NCBI GenBank assembly: GCA_019187405.1
Contig: JABAQZ010000006.1
Coordinates: forward strand, 46,435 to 110,434
DNA length: 64,000 bases
DNA from: Ignavibacteria bacterium
Lineage (GTDB): Bacteria > Bacteroidota > Ignavibacteria > Tepidaquicellales > Tepidaquicellaceae
Direction: 5' to 3'
Positions 8,015 through 16,220 of the stretch are shown piece by piece; position 1 is the first letter of the stretch, and every line of letters begins with the position of its first letter. The position numbers and the translations under genes were made by a program. The notes below the pieces were generated by a model that ran no database searches, had not been told where the DNA came from, and saw only the letters and a program-made list of their open reading frames with translations.

Positions 8015-9895
8015 ATGAATACAATGGAAAAGACATTAAGAAGCCCGGTCTCTCAAAGACCGCATGAAATTAAAAAAACTGATCAGCTTACCGGAATCGG
8101 AGCGGAAGTTTCAATCGAATTGAACGGCATTAAGATGAAAGTTCCGATTGGAAAAACTATACTCGAAATCTGCCGAGATAACAACATACACATTCCGACT
8201 TTATGCTATCATGAAGATTTATGCATTGCTGGCAACTGCAGATTATGCCTCGTGGAAATTGAAGGGATGAGAACTTTACAGACTTCCTGTTCTTTTCCCG
8301 TTACTTCGCCCATTAAAATAAAAACTTTTTCCGATAAAGTAAGAAAAGCGAGAAAGCATATAGTAGGACTTATGCTGAGCGAACATTACGGCGAGTGCTA
8401 CAGTTGTGTCAGAAACAACAACTGTGAACTTCAGTCTCTTGCGCGTGAATATGGAATAGACAATTATGAATTCGGTCATATATGCAGTCCAAGATACAAT
8501 GTAGATAAATCATCTCAAGCTGTAATCAGAGACATGGATAAATGCATACTTTGCAGAAGATGTGTAAGAACATGTATTGACCTGCAAGAAGTAGGAGTAC
8601 TCGAAGCCGTAAACAGAGGATATGACACCAAGATATCAACTTTCATGGACAAGCCGCTTGCAGATGTAGTTTGTATCAATTGCGGTCAATGCATTAACAG
8701 ATGTCCGACAGCAGCATTGCATGCAAATGATCCTTCCGATGAAATCTGGAAAGCAATTGAAGATCCCGAAAAGCATGTAATACTTCAGACAGCTCCTTCA
8801 CCAAGAGCATCTCTCGGTGAAGAGTTCGGACTGCCTCCCGGTCATTCAATGACGGGACAGCTAAACACAGCCGCAAGGAGAATGGGATTTGACAGAGTTT
8901 TTGATACTAATTTTTCCGCCGATCTTACGATTATGGAAGAAGGAACTGAACTTCTCAACAGATTAAGAAAAGCATTGGTTGAAAAAGACACATCAGTAAG
9001 ACTGCCGCAGTTCACTTCATGTTCACCCGGCTGGATAAAATTCATTGAGCACTTTTATCCGGAATATCTCGATTATCTTTCGACTGCAAAATCGCCTCAG
9101 CAGATGTTTGGTTCAGTGATTAAAACTTTCTATGCTGATGAATCGGGTATTGATCCTGCAAACATAGTCAACGTAGCTTTAATGCCTTGCGCTGCGAAAA
9201 AATTTGAATGCAACAGACCTGAAATGAATTCTTCGGGATTCAAAGATATTGATTACGGACTTACAACCAGAGAAATGGCAAAGATGATACGCGAAGCGGG
9301 ACTTGTTCTGCCCGATCTTCCGAAATCCGGATTTGATGATCCTTTCGGAGAAGCTTCCGGTGCGGGACTTATTTTTGGATCTACCGGAGGAGTAATGGAA
9401 GCCGCATTGAGAACAGTATATGAACTCGTAACCGGTAGAGTAGTTCCATTTAAAAATCTCAACATTGAAGTTTGCAGAGGCATGAAAGGAATCAAAGAAG
9501 CATCGGTCAAACTGGAAAACTGCAGACCTGAATTTTCATTTCTTGAAGGCATTGATCTGAAATTTATCGTAGCTCATGGTACTGCAAATGCAAAAGTTGT
9601 GATGGATATGCTGAAAAATGGCGAACTTAAAGATTATCACTTCGTTGAAATTATGGCCTGTCCCGGAGGATGCATAGGCGGAGGCGGACAGCCGATTCCT
9701 ACTTCGGAATCAATAAGAAAGCTGAGAGCGAAAGCTATTTATGAAGAGGAAGCCGGATTGCCCGTAAGAAAGTCTCATGAGAATCCGCACATTAAATATA
9801 TATATGAAAAGTTCCTTAAAGACGGACCTTGCGGAAAACTTTCTCACAAGCTGCTTCATACGCATTATGTAAAGCGGGGAAAATTTATCAATTAA
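8015..9895 (+). CDS. hydA: [FeFe] hydrogenase catalytic subunit HydA
   Basis: 626 residues. Domains in order: an ~30-residue N-terminal extension; a plant-type [2Fe-2S] domain (CYHEDLCIAGNCRLC); a NuoG-type His-Cys [4Fe-4S] motif (HYGECYSC...NNC); two ferredoxin clusters (CILCRRCVRTC and CINCGQCINRC); and the H-cluster domain with L1 TSCSPGW (~334), L2 MPCAAKKFE (~389) and L3 ACPGGCIGGGGQP (~548). The small-subunit region (RKSHENP...) is at the C-terminus. It interconverts protons and H2 using electrons from the NuoF-like subunit. L1 carries Ser where the classic motif reads TSCCPGW. HydEFG maturases are not in the window. It lies 6 bp after hydB. Confidence 0.95.
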   Translation: MNTMEKTLRSPVSQRPHEIKKTDQLTGIGAEVSIELNGIKMKVPIGKTILEICRDNNIHIPTLCYHEDLCIAGNCRLCLVEIEGMRTLQTSCSFPVTSPIKIKTFSDKVRKARKHIVGLMLSEHYGECYSCVRNNNCELQSLAREYGIDNYEFGHICSPRYNVDKSSQAVIRDMDKCILCRRCVRTCIDLQEVGVLEAVNRGYDTKISTFMDKPLADVVCINCGQCINRCPTAALHANDPSDEIWKAIEDPEKHVILQTAPSPRASLGEEFGLPPGHSMTGQLNTAARRMGFDRVFDTNFSADLTIMEEGTELLNRLRKALVEKDTSVRLPQFTSCSPGWIKFIEHFYPEYLDYLSTAKSPQQMFGSVIKTFYADESGIDPANIVNVALMPCAAKKFECNRPEMNSSGFKDIDYGLTTREMAKMIREAGLVLPDLPKSGFDDPFGEASGAGLIFGSTGGVMEAALRTVYELVTGRVVPFKNLNIEVCRGMKGIKEASVKLENCRPEFSFLEGIDLKFIVAHGTANAKVVMDMLKNGELKDYHFVEIMACPGGCIGGGGQPIPTSESIRKLRAKAIYEEEAGLPVRKSHENPHIKYIYEKFLKDGPCGKLSHKLLHTHYVKRGKFIN

Positions 9896-9909
9896 TAAAA
9901 GAATGGGTT

Positions 9910-11292
9910 ATGATAAATCTCATCCCGTTAAATACAAGAGATATTAATTACTTGTTTGAGCTAGTAAGCCAGAGAAACAGCTGGTTTATTAAGCTCAGAT
10001 ATATTGCCGTAATTCTGCTTCTCGGATTTTACTTTATTCTTTTATTTATAGGTTCAGAGGAATTTTTTCCTGAACAAAAGCTTGGAATACTGCTTGTGTT
10101 CTTTTCGATTTTCATTTACAATCTATTGTTATCTATAATTTCCGGAAAAGATGTAATAAAAAATGATGTAAGCGCTTTTAATCCCATGAAGTTTGCATTA
10201 CTGCAGATCATACTCGATCTATCATCGCTGATGATACTCGTTTACATAACCGGTTTGATTAACAGTCCTTTCTATTTGTTTTTTATTTTTCACGCAATTA
10301 TAGGAAGTCTAATACTTCCCGGTTCTGTAGTTTATTTATTAATGGTAATAGTTCTTCTTGTTTTCTCGTTATTGAATATATTTACGCACTTTGGATTAAT
10401 AAGCGAGTTTCCAATTTCGGTATTAAGCTCCATAAAATCACTCGATACATATTATCTTTTTCTGAATCTTCTATCTTTCTGGCTAATGATACTGCTTAGC
10501 GTAATGTTTGTCAATTATCTAACAAGCGCTTTGTATAGAAGAGAACAGGAACTCATCGAAGCAATTCAGAAAATCGAATCGGCAGAATCGGAAAAACAGA
10601 AATACATAATGGCAGTGGTGCATGAAGTAAAATCTCCATTATCTGTAATTGTTTCATATCTGAATCTTCTGTTAAGCGGAATTTATGAAGGAATAAATGA
10701 TAACGTTAAAGAAATTCTGGTTAAAATGAAAAAAAGATCTGACGATGCAATAGTGCTGACAAATGACATTCTCAATGTATCAAGAATCAGACAGCTGAAG
10801 GAACTAAAAAAAGAGAATATAGATCCGTTGCAGATTACCGGGAATATAATAGAAAATTTAAAAGATAAGGGTATCAATGAAAACATCACCTTTACAATAA
10901 AATCAAATCTACCTGAAGGCACGAGACTGATTGCCGACAAACATTTCTTCGAATTGCTAATTTCAAATGTCATCAGCAATGCCGTTAAGTTCAATCAGAA
11001 AAACGGGAAAGTGGAAGTTATGATATTTTCAGAAGATGGGAATATCTGCATTCAGGTATCTGATTCAGGGATAGGAATACCGCAGGATGAGCTGAGTAAA
11101 ATTTCTGATGAGTTTTACAGAAGTCGTGAAGCAAAGAGCAGAGGCATTGAAGGAACAGGACTCGGTATGCATACGGTAAGACAGATAGCGGAAAAGCATG
11201 GTGGAAGTCTGAAAGTTATGAGTCCGTCAGGTATTGGCAATAAAGATTTCCCGGGAACGACAGTGGAAATAAGACTTCCGGCAATAGAATAA
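9910..11292 (+). CDS. Membrane sensor histidine kinase of the hydrogenase operon
   Basis: 460 residues. The N-terminal ~200 residues form about six transmembrane helices (for example YIAVILLLGFYFILLFIG and LGILLVFFSIFIYNLLL) with no large extracytoplasmic loop, so the sensor is probably the membrane domain itself. A short coiled linker leads to the dimerisation domain with phospho-acceptor H238 in VVHEVKSPLS. The HATPase_c domain then has N-box NVISNAVKFN, G1 DSGIGIP and G2 GTGLGMHTV. The ATG at 9910 is chosen, 14 bp after the hydA stop; the open frame further upstream lies inside hydA. Its likely partner is the receiver protein that opens the operon, and its signal may be redox state or H2, which is inference. 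Confidence 0.85.
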   Translation: MINLIPLNTRDINYLFELVSQRNSWFIKLRYIAVILLLGFYFILLFIGSEEFFPEQKLGILLVFFSIFIYNLLLSIISGKDVIKNDVSAFNPMKFALLQIILDLSSLMILVYITGLINSPFYLFFIFHAIIGSLILPGSVVYLLMVIVLLVFSLLNIFTHFGLISEFPISVLSSIKSLDTYYLFLNLLSFWLMILLSVMFVNYLTSALYRREQELIEAIQKIESAESEKQKYIMAVVHEVKSPLSVIVSYLNLLLSGIYEGINDNVKEILVKMKKRSDDAIVLTNDILNVSRIRQLKELKKENIDPLQITGNIIENLKDKGINENITFTIKSNLPEGTRLIADKHFFELLISNVISNAVKFNQKNGKVEVMIFSEDGNICIQVSDSGIGIPQDELSKISDEFYRSREAKSRGIEGTGLGMHTVRQIAEKHGGSLKVMSPSGIGNKDFPGTTVEIRLPAIE

Positions 11293-11744
11293 CAAAAGAT
11301 TTAAACGTATTATTTTTATTGCAAGCTGACACAGCCATCCGGATGAATAACAAATTATATGAAATTATAGAATAGACTTTTTCCGGTTTTATATTTCATT
11401 CATGGAGATTACAGAAGAAATAATATTTGTCGAGTAAATCTAGAATTAACTAAACCGAGATACAATCCGTTTGAATTCAAATCATGTTTAATAAAAGAAG
11501 ATTCATATTCAATTTTGCAAAACACATTTATCAAATTCATTTTTCGTTATTCATCTTAATTGCAGTTATCATTTACAGTTTCATAAAAGCAACTGAATTA
11601 ATTTAATCATTTTCAATATCTGTGCTCATTGGTAAGCTGTCATAGATAAACACAAACGAAAACACCTGTTTACTATATTGCGCGAATATTCTTTCCCAAC
11701 ATTAAAGAATTAATGAAACACAGACAATTAATTCCTGAAATATT
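11293..11744. other. Intergenic region between convergent operons
   Basis: About 450 bp of AT-rich sequence between the hydrogenase-operon kinase and the convergent leftward molybdopterin-fold gene. Apart from one possible small membrane-protein ORF (11484-11606), I see no gene, clear terminator or repeat. Confidence 0.5.
11484..11606 (+). CDS. Possible 40-residue small membrane protein
   Basis: An ATG-started ORF of 40 codons encodes a basic N-terminus (MFNKRRFIFNFAKHIYQIHF), one clean hydrophobic helix (SLFILIAVIIYSFI) and a short polar tail. The K/R-rich, then hydrophobic order is that of a real single-span inner-membrane protein and is not obvious by chance. There is no Shine-Dalgarno sequence, which is usual for this genome. 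Unknown function; it could also be a chance ORF. Confidence 0.35.
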   Translation: MFNKRRFIFNFAKHIYQIHFSLFILIAVIIYSFIKATELI

Positions 11745-12359
11745 TTAATCCACCCTTTTTACTTCGATATTTTTAAGCCAGTATACATGCCGTGGACCTG
11801 TCTTAATATCATTTTTGCAAATTAGAATCATATCTCCCTGCTCTTTAATAGGTTGTTCATTCTCTTCAAATAATACATATACATTATCACCTGTAGGATT
11901 ATTGTATATTTCTGCCCAGGAAAATGTTGCTTTGTAATTATCTGTTGCTCTAGCTACAATATAAAAATTCCTGTCTTTATGATCGCTTTGTGATATTTTG
12001 GCTTTATCCAAAATATCTCTCAGCAAAACCCCTTTGCAAGTTTTATTTTCTTTTGTCTCGGCTCCGCTTTGACAAATTACTTTAAAATTCTCAATCGTAA
12101 CAACTTTCATTTTTCTAAGTGAATCTACATTTAAAATCAATGGGTTGTCAACGTCACCATTGACAGTAATCTGGCTGCTTATAAATTTCATGCTATCTTC
12201 CGCTTGAAGAGACATCATGCAGTTACGAGTATTAGTTCCAGCCATTCCGCCTATGCTTAAACTTTTATTTGTTTCTGATGTTCTTGTTACATTATTACTA
12301 ATGATAATAAAAACAAGAATTAATACCGCTGTCGAAATTGTCAATAATATTTTTTTCAT
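11745..12359 (-). CDS. Exported molybdopterin-binding-fold protein (sulfite oxidase-like)
   Basis: 204 residues. An N-terminal hydrophobic anchor or signal (ILLTISTAVLILVFIIIS, 4-21) is followed by a domain resembling the oxidoreductase molybdopterin-binding fold. A short beta-rich segment with LNVDSLRKMKVVTIENFKVIC is followed by CKGVLLRDILDKAKI, matching the usual x-GVxLxDhL signature, and a C-terminal part ends in GPRHVYWLKNIEVKRV. The Cys in FKVICQSG sits where the molybdenum-ligand Cys lies in this fold. The short length and missing dimerisation domain resemble stand-alone proteins of this family whose cofactor binding is not established. It is the last gene after the TonB receptor and the ModE-like regulator. 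Confidence 0.65.
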   Translation of the reverse strand: MKKILLTISTAVLILVFIIISNNVTRTSETNKSLSIGGMAGTNTRNCMMSLQAEDSMKFISSQITVNGDVDNPLILNVDSLRKMKVVTIENFKVICQSGAETKENKTCKGVLLRDILDKAKISQSDHKDRNFYIVARATDNYKATFSWAEIYNNPTGDNVYVLFEENEQPIKEQGDMILICKNDIKTGPRHVYWLKNIEVKRVD

Positions 12360-12515
12360 AATAATTTTAATTAATTAATGATTAATGATTTATTTTTTTT
12401 ATAGATAATCTTGATATTCTGAAATAGATATTCTTTTTTTTAATGAGTGTAATTTATTCAATTTGAAATAATTAAAATTCATTGATATATACTAAATGTT
12501 TTCGTAAAGGCTTTA

Positions 12516-14525
12516 CTAATAATTAAAAAATCTTAGTGTTAAAAAAATATTTCTTCCTTCTTCCGGATAACCTTCGGTCAACATATAGTTTTTGTCAAAG
12601 ATGTTGTTAATACCTGCTTCAATGCTCATGTATTTCCACAATTGTCCTGTAACAATTGCTCCAAAAATTACATACTCCGGAACCTTAGTCCCATAGCTTG
12701 TGCTATAACGTATTGAATTATACTCAATATTTCCTAAAATCCCGATCTGTTTCAATGGTTTGTATTGAATTGTAGAAAACAGTTTTGTATAAGGTACATC
12801 GGTAAATAATACAGAAGGATTTGCAAGGTTGTTTCTTTCGATATATGTATAATTTAAATCCGCATTTAAGTATTTCATGACATCAAAATTTAATGATAAT
12901 TCAATTCCCATAAATTCTGCACTACCTGTATTTTGCATCTGAGATTTACCGGGTTGAACATTACTTACATTGATAATAGCATTGGTAATATGGCTATAAA
13001 AAAGTGAAGATTTAAATGTAAGCTTATTTAAAAATCTACCTGCGTAAGTCAAATCATAATTAAAAGAAGTTTCAGGTTTGAGATCAGGATTAGGCAAGGC
13101 AGTTCCCATCCTATATGAATAACGTTCTTTTATTGTTGCAAAGCGTGTTTTCCGAGATATAGTACCTACAATTTTGTGTTCTTCTTTTATGAGATAAAAA
13201 GCTCCGAGCTGATAATTCAACGCCGGGTTTTTTTCGGCTTTTGCAAAGTCAGTTATTGTGTTTGTTGATTTATTGTAATCTTGTGCTGTGATATTATTTC
13301 TGTAGTTATAGCTTAATCCCGGAATAAGAACAAACTTATCACTAATATTGTAAACATCTTCAAGCGCTAAGCTTAATGTGATATCTTCAAAGTGTCTTAC
13401 CGGTTCATTCAGATCGTTTTCTCTATGGATATCTTCTTTAAAATGTGCTGAAAATTTTAATTCATTTTTCGGGATAATATTTGTCCCGTATTCTAAGCTG
13501 CCTCCGTATGTATAATCATTGTACCAACTTTGAAAGGCATAAGGTTTGTTTTGCGTAGTATAAGTTGAATCATCAAAACTATTTATTGAATTTTTAAAAC
13601 TGTCAAAATATAAACGGCTTTTAATGTGGTTTTTCTCGTTTAATTTTATCTCCGATAATAAATAATAGATTTCCTTATTCCAGCTTGGCCATTGCCAAAA
13701 GCGCGGCTTTGAGTAAAGAGAATTTAATTTATCGTCGCCTGCATAAACCGGAGTGCCTTTTTTCCCCTTTTGATTAATGTAACAAATTACAAACTCATGA
13801 TTTTTATTCGGAGTCCAGCCAATTTTAATATTAACCTTTTGATCCGAGCGATATGAATTTTCCCGCTCACCGCCATCTTCGTGAGCATGCGGTTTAAATT
13901 CATTTGACATTTTATATGAATTGCTTTTTAAATAAGAGTAGCTGCCCTGCAAATAAAATTTTTCATAACCAGACCCAACATTGATATTTCCTCTAAAACC
14001 ATTGATATTTATTATTCCAAATGAACCGTCAAAATCTAATTTTTTACTTGGCTTTAGTGAAACTAAGTTGATCGTTCCTCCTAATGAATTTGGACCATAA
14101 AGCATGGATGAAAATCCTTTTGACACATCAATATTGGATAAATCGAAGGTTGTAAATCTTGCTAAATCCACATAACCATCATAAGGGACATAAACAGGAA
14201 TGCCATCCATATAAACCGGTACAGCTCGAAGATCAAATCCTCTTACCGATACCATTGATTCATTCCTGGGTCCGGAAGCAGTTAAATTTATACCGGGTAA
14301 AATATTTAATACACGGGATACTTCGAACCTGTTTTGGGATTCCATGTTCTTTTTGGTTATTGTGGCGGATATATCAACTTCCCTTGAAGCTGTTATATTA
14401 ATTTCTCCAAGGCGAAATGTCATTGTTGCCAAAGAATCCATCTTGCTTTTATTAAGAGTGTCTTCAGTTTGTGAAATACCTAATGCTGGTATCATAAACA
14501 AAACAATAAATAATTTTTTAATCAT
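12516..14525 (-). CDS. TonB-dependent outer membrane receptor, possible molybdate/tungstate importer
   Basis: 669 residues. Signal peptide (IKKLFIVLFMIPALGISQ), a TonB-box-like/plug entry LGEINITASREVD, a plug domain with VSRVLNILPGINLT and VSVRGFD, then a 22-strand-type barrel ending in the aromatic FLTLRFFNY. There is no N-terminal carboxypeptidase-like domain. Such receptors import scarce metals or cofactors with energy from TonB-ExbBD. The gene lies between a ModE-like regulator and a molybdopterin-fold protein, and its promoter carries the same palindrome as the regulator's own promoter. Molybdate or tungstate as substrate is therefore a reasonable inference, not shown by sequence. Confidence 0.8.
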   Translation of the reverse strand: MIKKLFIVLFMIPALGISQTEDTLNKSKMDSLATMTFRLGEINITASREVDISATITKKNMESQNRFEVSRVLNILPGINLTASGPRNESMVSVRGFDLRAVPVYMDGIPVYVPYDGYVDLARFTTFDLSNIDVSKGFSSMLYGPNSLGGTINLVSLKPSKKLDFDGSFGIININGFRGNINVGSGYEKFYLQGSYSYLKSNSYKMSNEFKPHAHEDGGERENSYRSDQKVNIKIGWTPNKNHEFVICYINQKGKKGTPVYAGDDKLNSLYSKPRFWQWPSWNKEIYYLLSEIKLNEKNHIKSRLYFDSFKNSINSFDDSTYTTQNKPYAFQSWYNDYTYGGSLEYGTNIIPKNELKFSAHFKEDIHRENDLNEPVRHFEDITLSLALEDVYNISDKFVLIPGLSYNYRNNITAQDYNKSTNTITDFAKAEKNPALNYQLGAFYLIKEEHKIVGTISRKTRFATIKERYSYRMGTALPNPDLKPETSFNYDLTYAGRFLNKLTFKSSLFYSHITNAIINVSNVQPGKSQMQNTGSAEFMGIELSLNFDVMKYLNADLNYTYIERNNLANPSVLFTDVPYTKLFSTIQYKPLKQIGILGNIEYNSIRYSTSYGTKVPEYVIFGAIVTGQLWKYMSIEAGINNIFDKNYMLTEGYPEEGRNIFLTLRFFNY

Positions 14526-14546
14526 TTAATTTAATTTAATTTATAA

Positions 14547-14572
14547 GCACTATGTTTTAAAAGGAATAGTGA
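14547..14572 (-). promoter_or_regulatory. Operator palindrome upstream of TonB receptor (ModE-like site 2)
   Basis: CACTATG (14548-14554), 10 bp, AATAGTG (14565-14571). One mismatch aside, this is the same inverted repeat with the same N10 spacing as the perfect palindrome at the regulator gene start (15010-15037). It lies 22 bp upstream of the receptor start codon, in the 138-bp gap. Confidence 0.6.
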
Positions 14573-14663
14573 TATTAAAAATTTTTTGTCTGATATTTGA
14601 TTTCGTTTTATAAGTGTTTTTAAGATAAAATTGATATGCATTAATAGGTTTAAACATAAATAT

Positions 14664-15014
14664 TTAAAAAGTTATTCGCTTTGATTCTTTTTTGATAAAA
14701 TTATTTATTTCTTTTTCTATTCTGTAAAATTCTTTTATAATCCTTTCTCCCTCTTTTGTAAGCTCAGCGCCACTTCCGTTTTTACCACCTAATATTTTTT
14801 TTACAAGCGGAAGATGAGAGCGATTATTCATATCCTCCACTAACTGCCATGCTTTTCTATATGACATTTTTATTGATTTAGCAGCATTTGTAATCGAACC
14901 GGTCTTTTTTATTTTTTCGAGAAGTATAATCCTGCCTATTCCCAAATACGGACCTTCTTCTTCATCTATCCAAATCCGGACTCTTAAATTATATTTTTTC
15001 TTTCTTATCTTCAC
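14664..15014 (-). CDS. ModE-like winged-helix regulator (N-terminal DNA-binding domain only)
   Basis: 116 residues matching the N-terminal LysR-like winged helix of ModE: GIGRIILLEKIKKTGSITNA, then AAKSIKMSYRKAWQLVEDMNN (recognition helix) and the wing GGKNGSGAELTKEG, which matches the ModE signature GGxxGGGAxLT closely. The C-terminal TOBE/MOP molybdate-binding domains of E. coli ModE are absent, as in the many short ModE-like proteins. The start is GTG: an in-frame stop lies just upstream and no ATG is available. The start codon sits inside a 28-bp palindrome, which suggests autoregulation. The protein precedes the TonB receptor on the same strand. Confidence 0.85.
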   Translation of the reverse strand: MKIRKKKYNLRVRIWIDEEEGPYLGIGRIILLEKIKKTGSITNAAKSIKMSYRKAWQLVEDMNNRSHLPLVKKILGGKNGSGAELTKEGERIIKEFYRIEKEINNFIKKESKRITF

Positions 15015-15037
15015 TATGCATATTCAAACATAGTGAA
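15010..15037 (-). promoter_or_regulatory. Operator palindrome and -7 box over ModE-like gene start
   Basis: Perfect inverted repeat TTCACTATG (15010-15018), N10, CATAGTGAA (15029-15037). Read on the minus strand it contains TATGTTTG (15032 to 15025), a TAnnTTTG -7 box, and it runs into the GTG start codon. A repressor bound here would cover both promoter and start. Confidence 0.65.
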
Positions 15038-16220
15038 ATATTATTAATTATAAAATTAAAAAACCATGATATATGTAATAAATTTAAATTTAGATTCTAT
15101 CGGTTTTTATTTTCTTAATGTGTCTGCCAAGTGAGTACTCAACATCATTTAATAATTATTTTAATTCTTTCTTAATTTTGTTTTTTGATTTTTTATCAAT
15201 GTTATCAACGCAATCTTCATTTTATTAATGTTGAATTGGGACTTTGTTTCAGTCTGCATATTTGGATTTGAAAACTTCGGTCTTTTCATTATTGTTAATG
15301 ATTTGCCTTTTTCTAATTGTGGTTTTATATATACTTGACTCAGGAAGTTATAACTTAGCATATAGAGTGCAATGCATGAATTAATTGCCGATAATTACAT
15401 GCTTTGATAAGAGTTAAAATCTAAATATTGTTTAAATCAATTTGAGGAATATCTTGATGTTTCATCTTTTACTGTAAACTTCAATGATTTTAAAATTAAG
15501 GAGAGTAATTAGGTGATTACATAAGCCGTTAAAGTTCGATGAGTTGAATGTTTTATAAAAACCAGCATGACCGATCTTACAGCTTTTAACTCTTTCTTGC
15601 GGCATGCGGCTTTTTAGTTATTTTTTCATTCAGTAATATTTTGTTATGCTTGAATTTTTAATTGTGTTCTTTAAATATTTACTGATTTTTGAATTGTGTA
15701 AATTTACAAATAATACTCAAATATATTTATGAATTAATACAAAATGAAGATTATTTTTTCATAGATGGTTAATGATTGATTGAGTTGCACAATATGTTTC
15801 GGCTAATGTATGAAATTCCTTCTCGTTGTCTGAATCAAATTTTCTAAGCTCAGGCAATTTGAAAACCGGAATTAAACAGATTCAGTACAAGTTTTAAAGA
15901 TGAATGAAGCTTACTGAAACTGAATACTATTGACGTATTTACTTATCGATTTACCATGCTAATAAAATAAAAAATGACTTGGATACAAAAGATTACTCTA
16001 AAAATAATAGCTCTGTATTTTATACTATAGAAAGCCGGTAAAATATTGATTTCATAACTGTCATCTGATGATCCTGATATTCGTGCTGATCAGAATTTTA
16101 TTTATCAAATGATGTTGATATTCAGTGTCATTTAATTGAATTAGTTGATCATCTAATATGTAATATATCAATAGTAGAATTTTCATATAAACCGAGTTTG
16201 AAAAATCGCTGCAATTAATT
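15038..16220. other. 1.2-kb gene-poor, AT-rich intergenic region
   Basis: No convincing gene. A 66-codon minus-strand ORF (15161-15361) is Lys/Asn-rich with no recognisable domain or start signal and is probably chance or a decayed remnant. No tandem repeats, no RNA gene and no strong hairpin terminator were noticed. The size and composition suggest degraded accessory DNA next to the surface-gene region. Confidence 0.5.

Noticed and set aside
15161..15361. 66-residue minus-strand ORF in the 1.2-kb gap
   Set aside because: No recognisable domain, no start signal and low-complexity Lys/Asn composition; treated as chance or decayed sequence.
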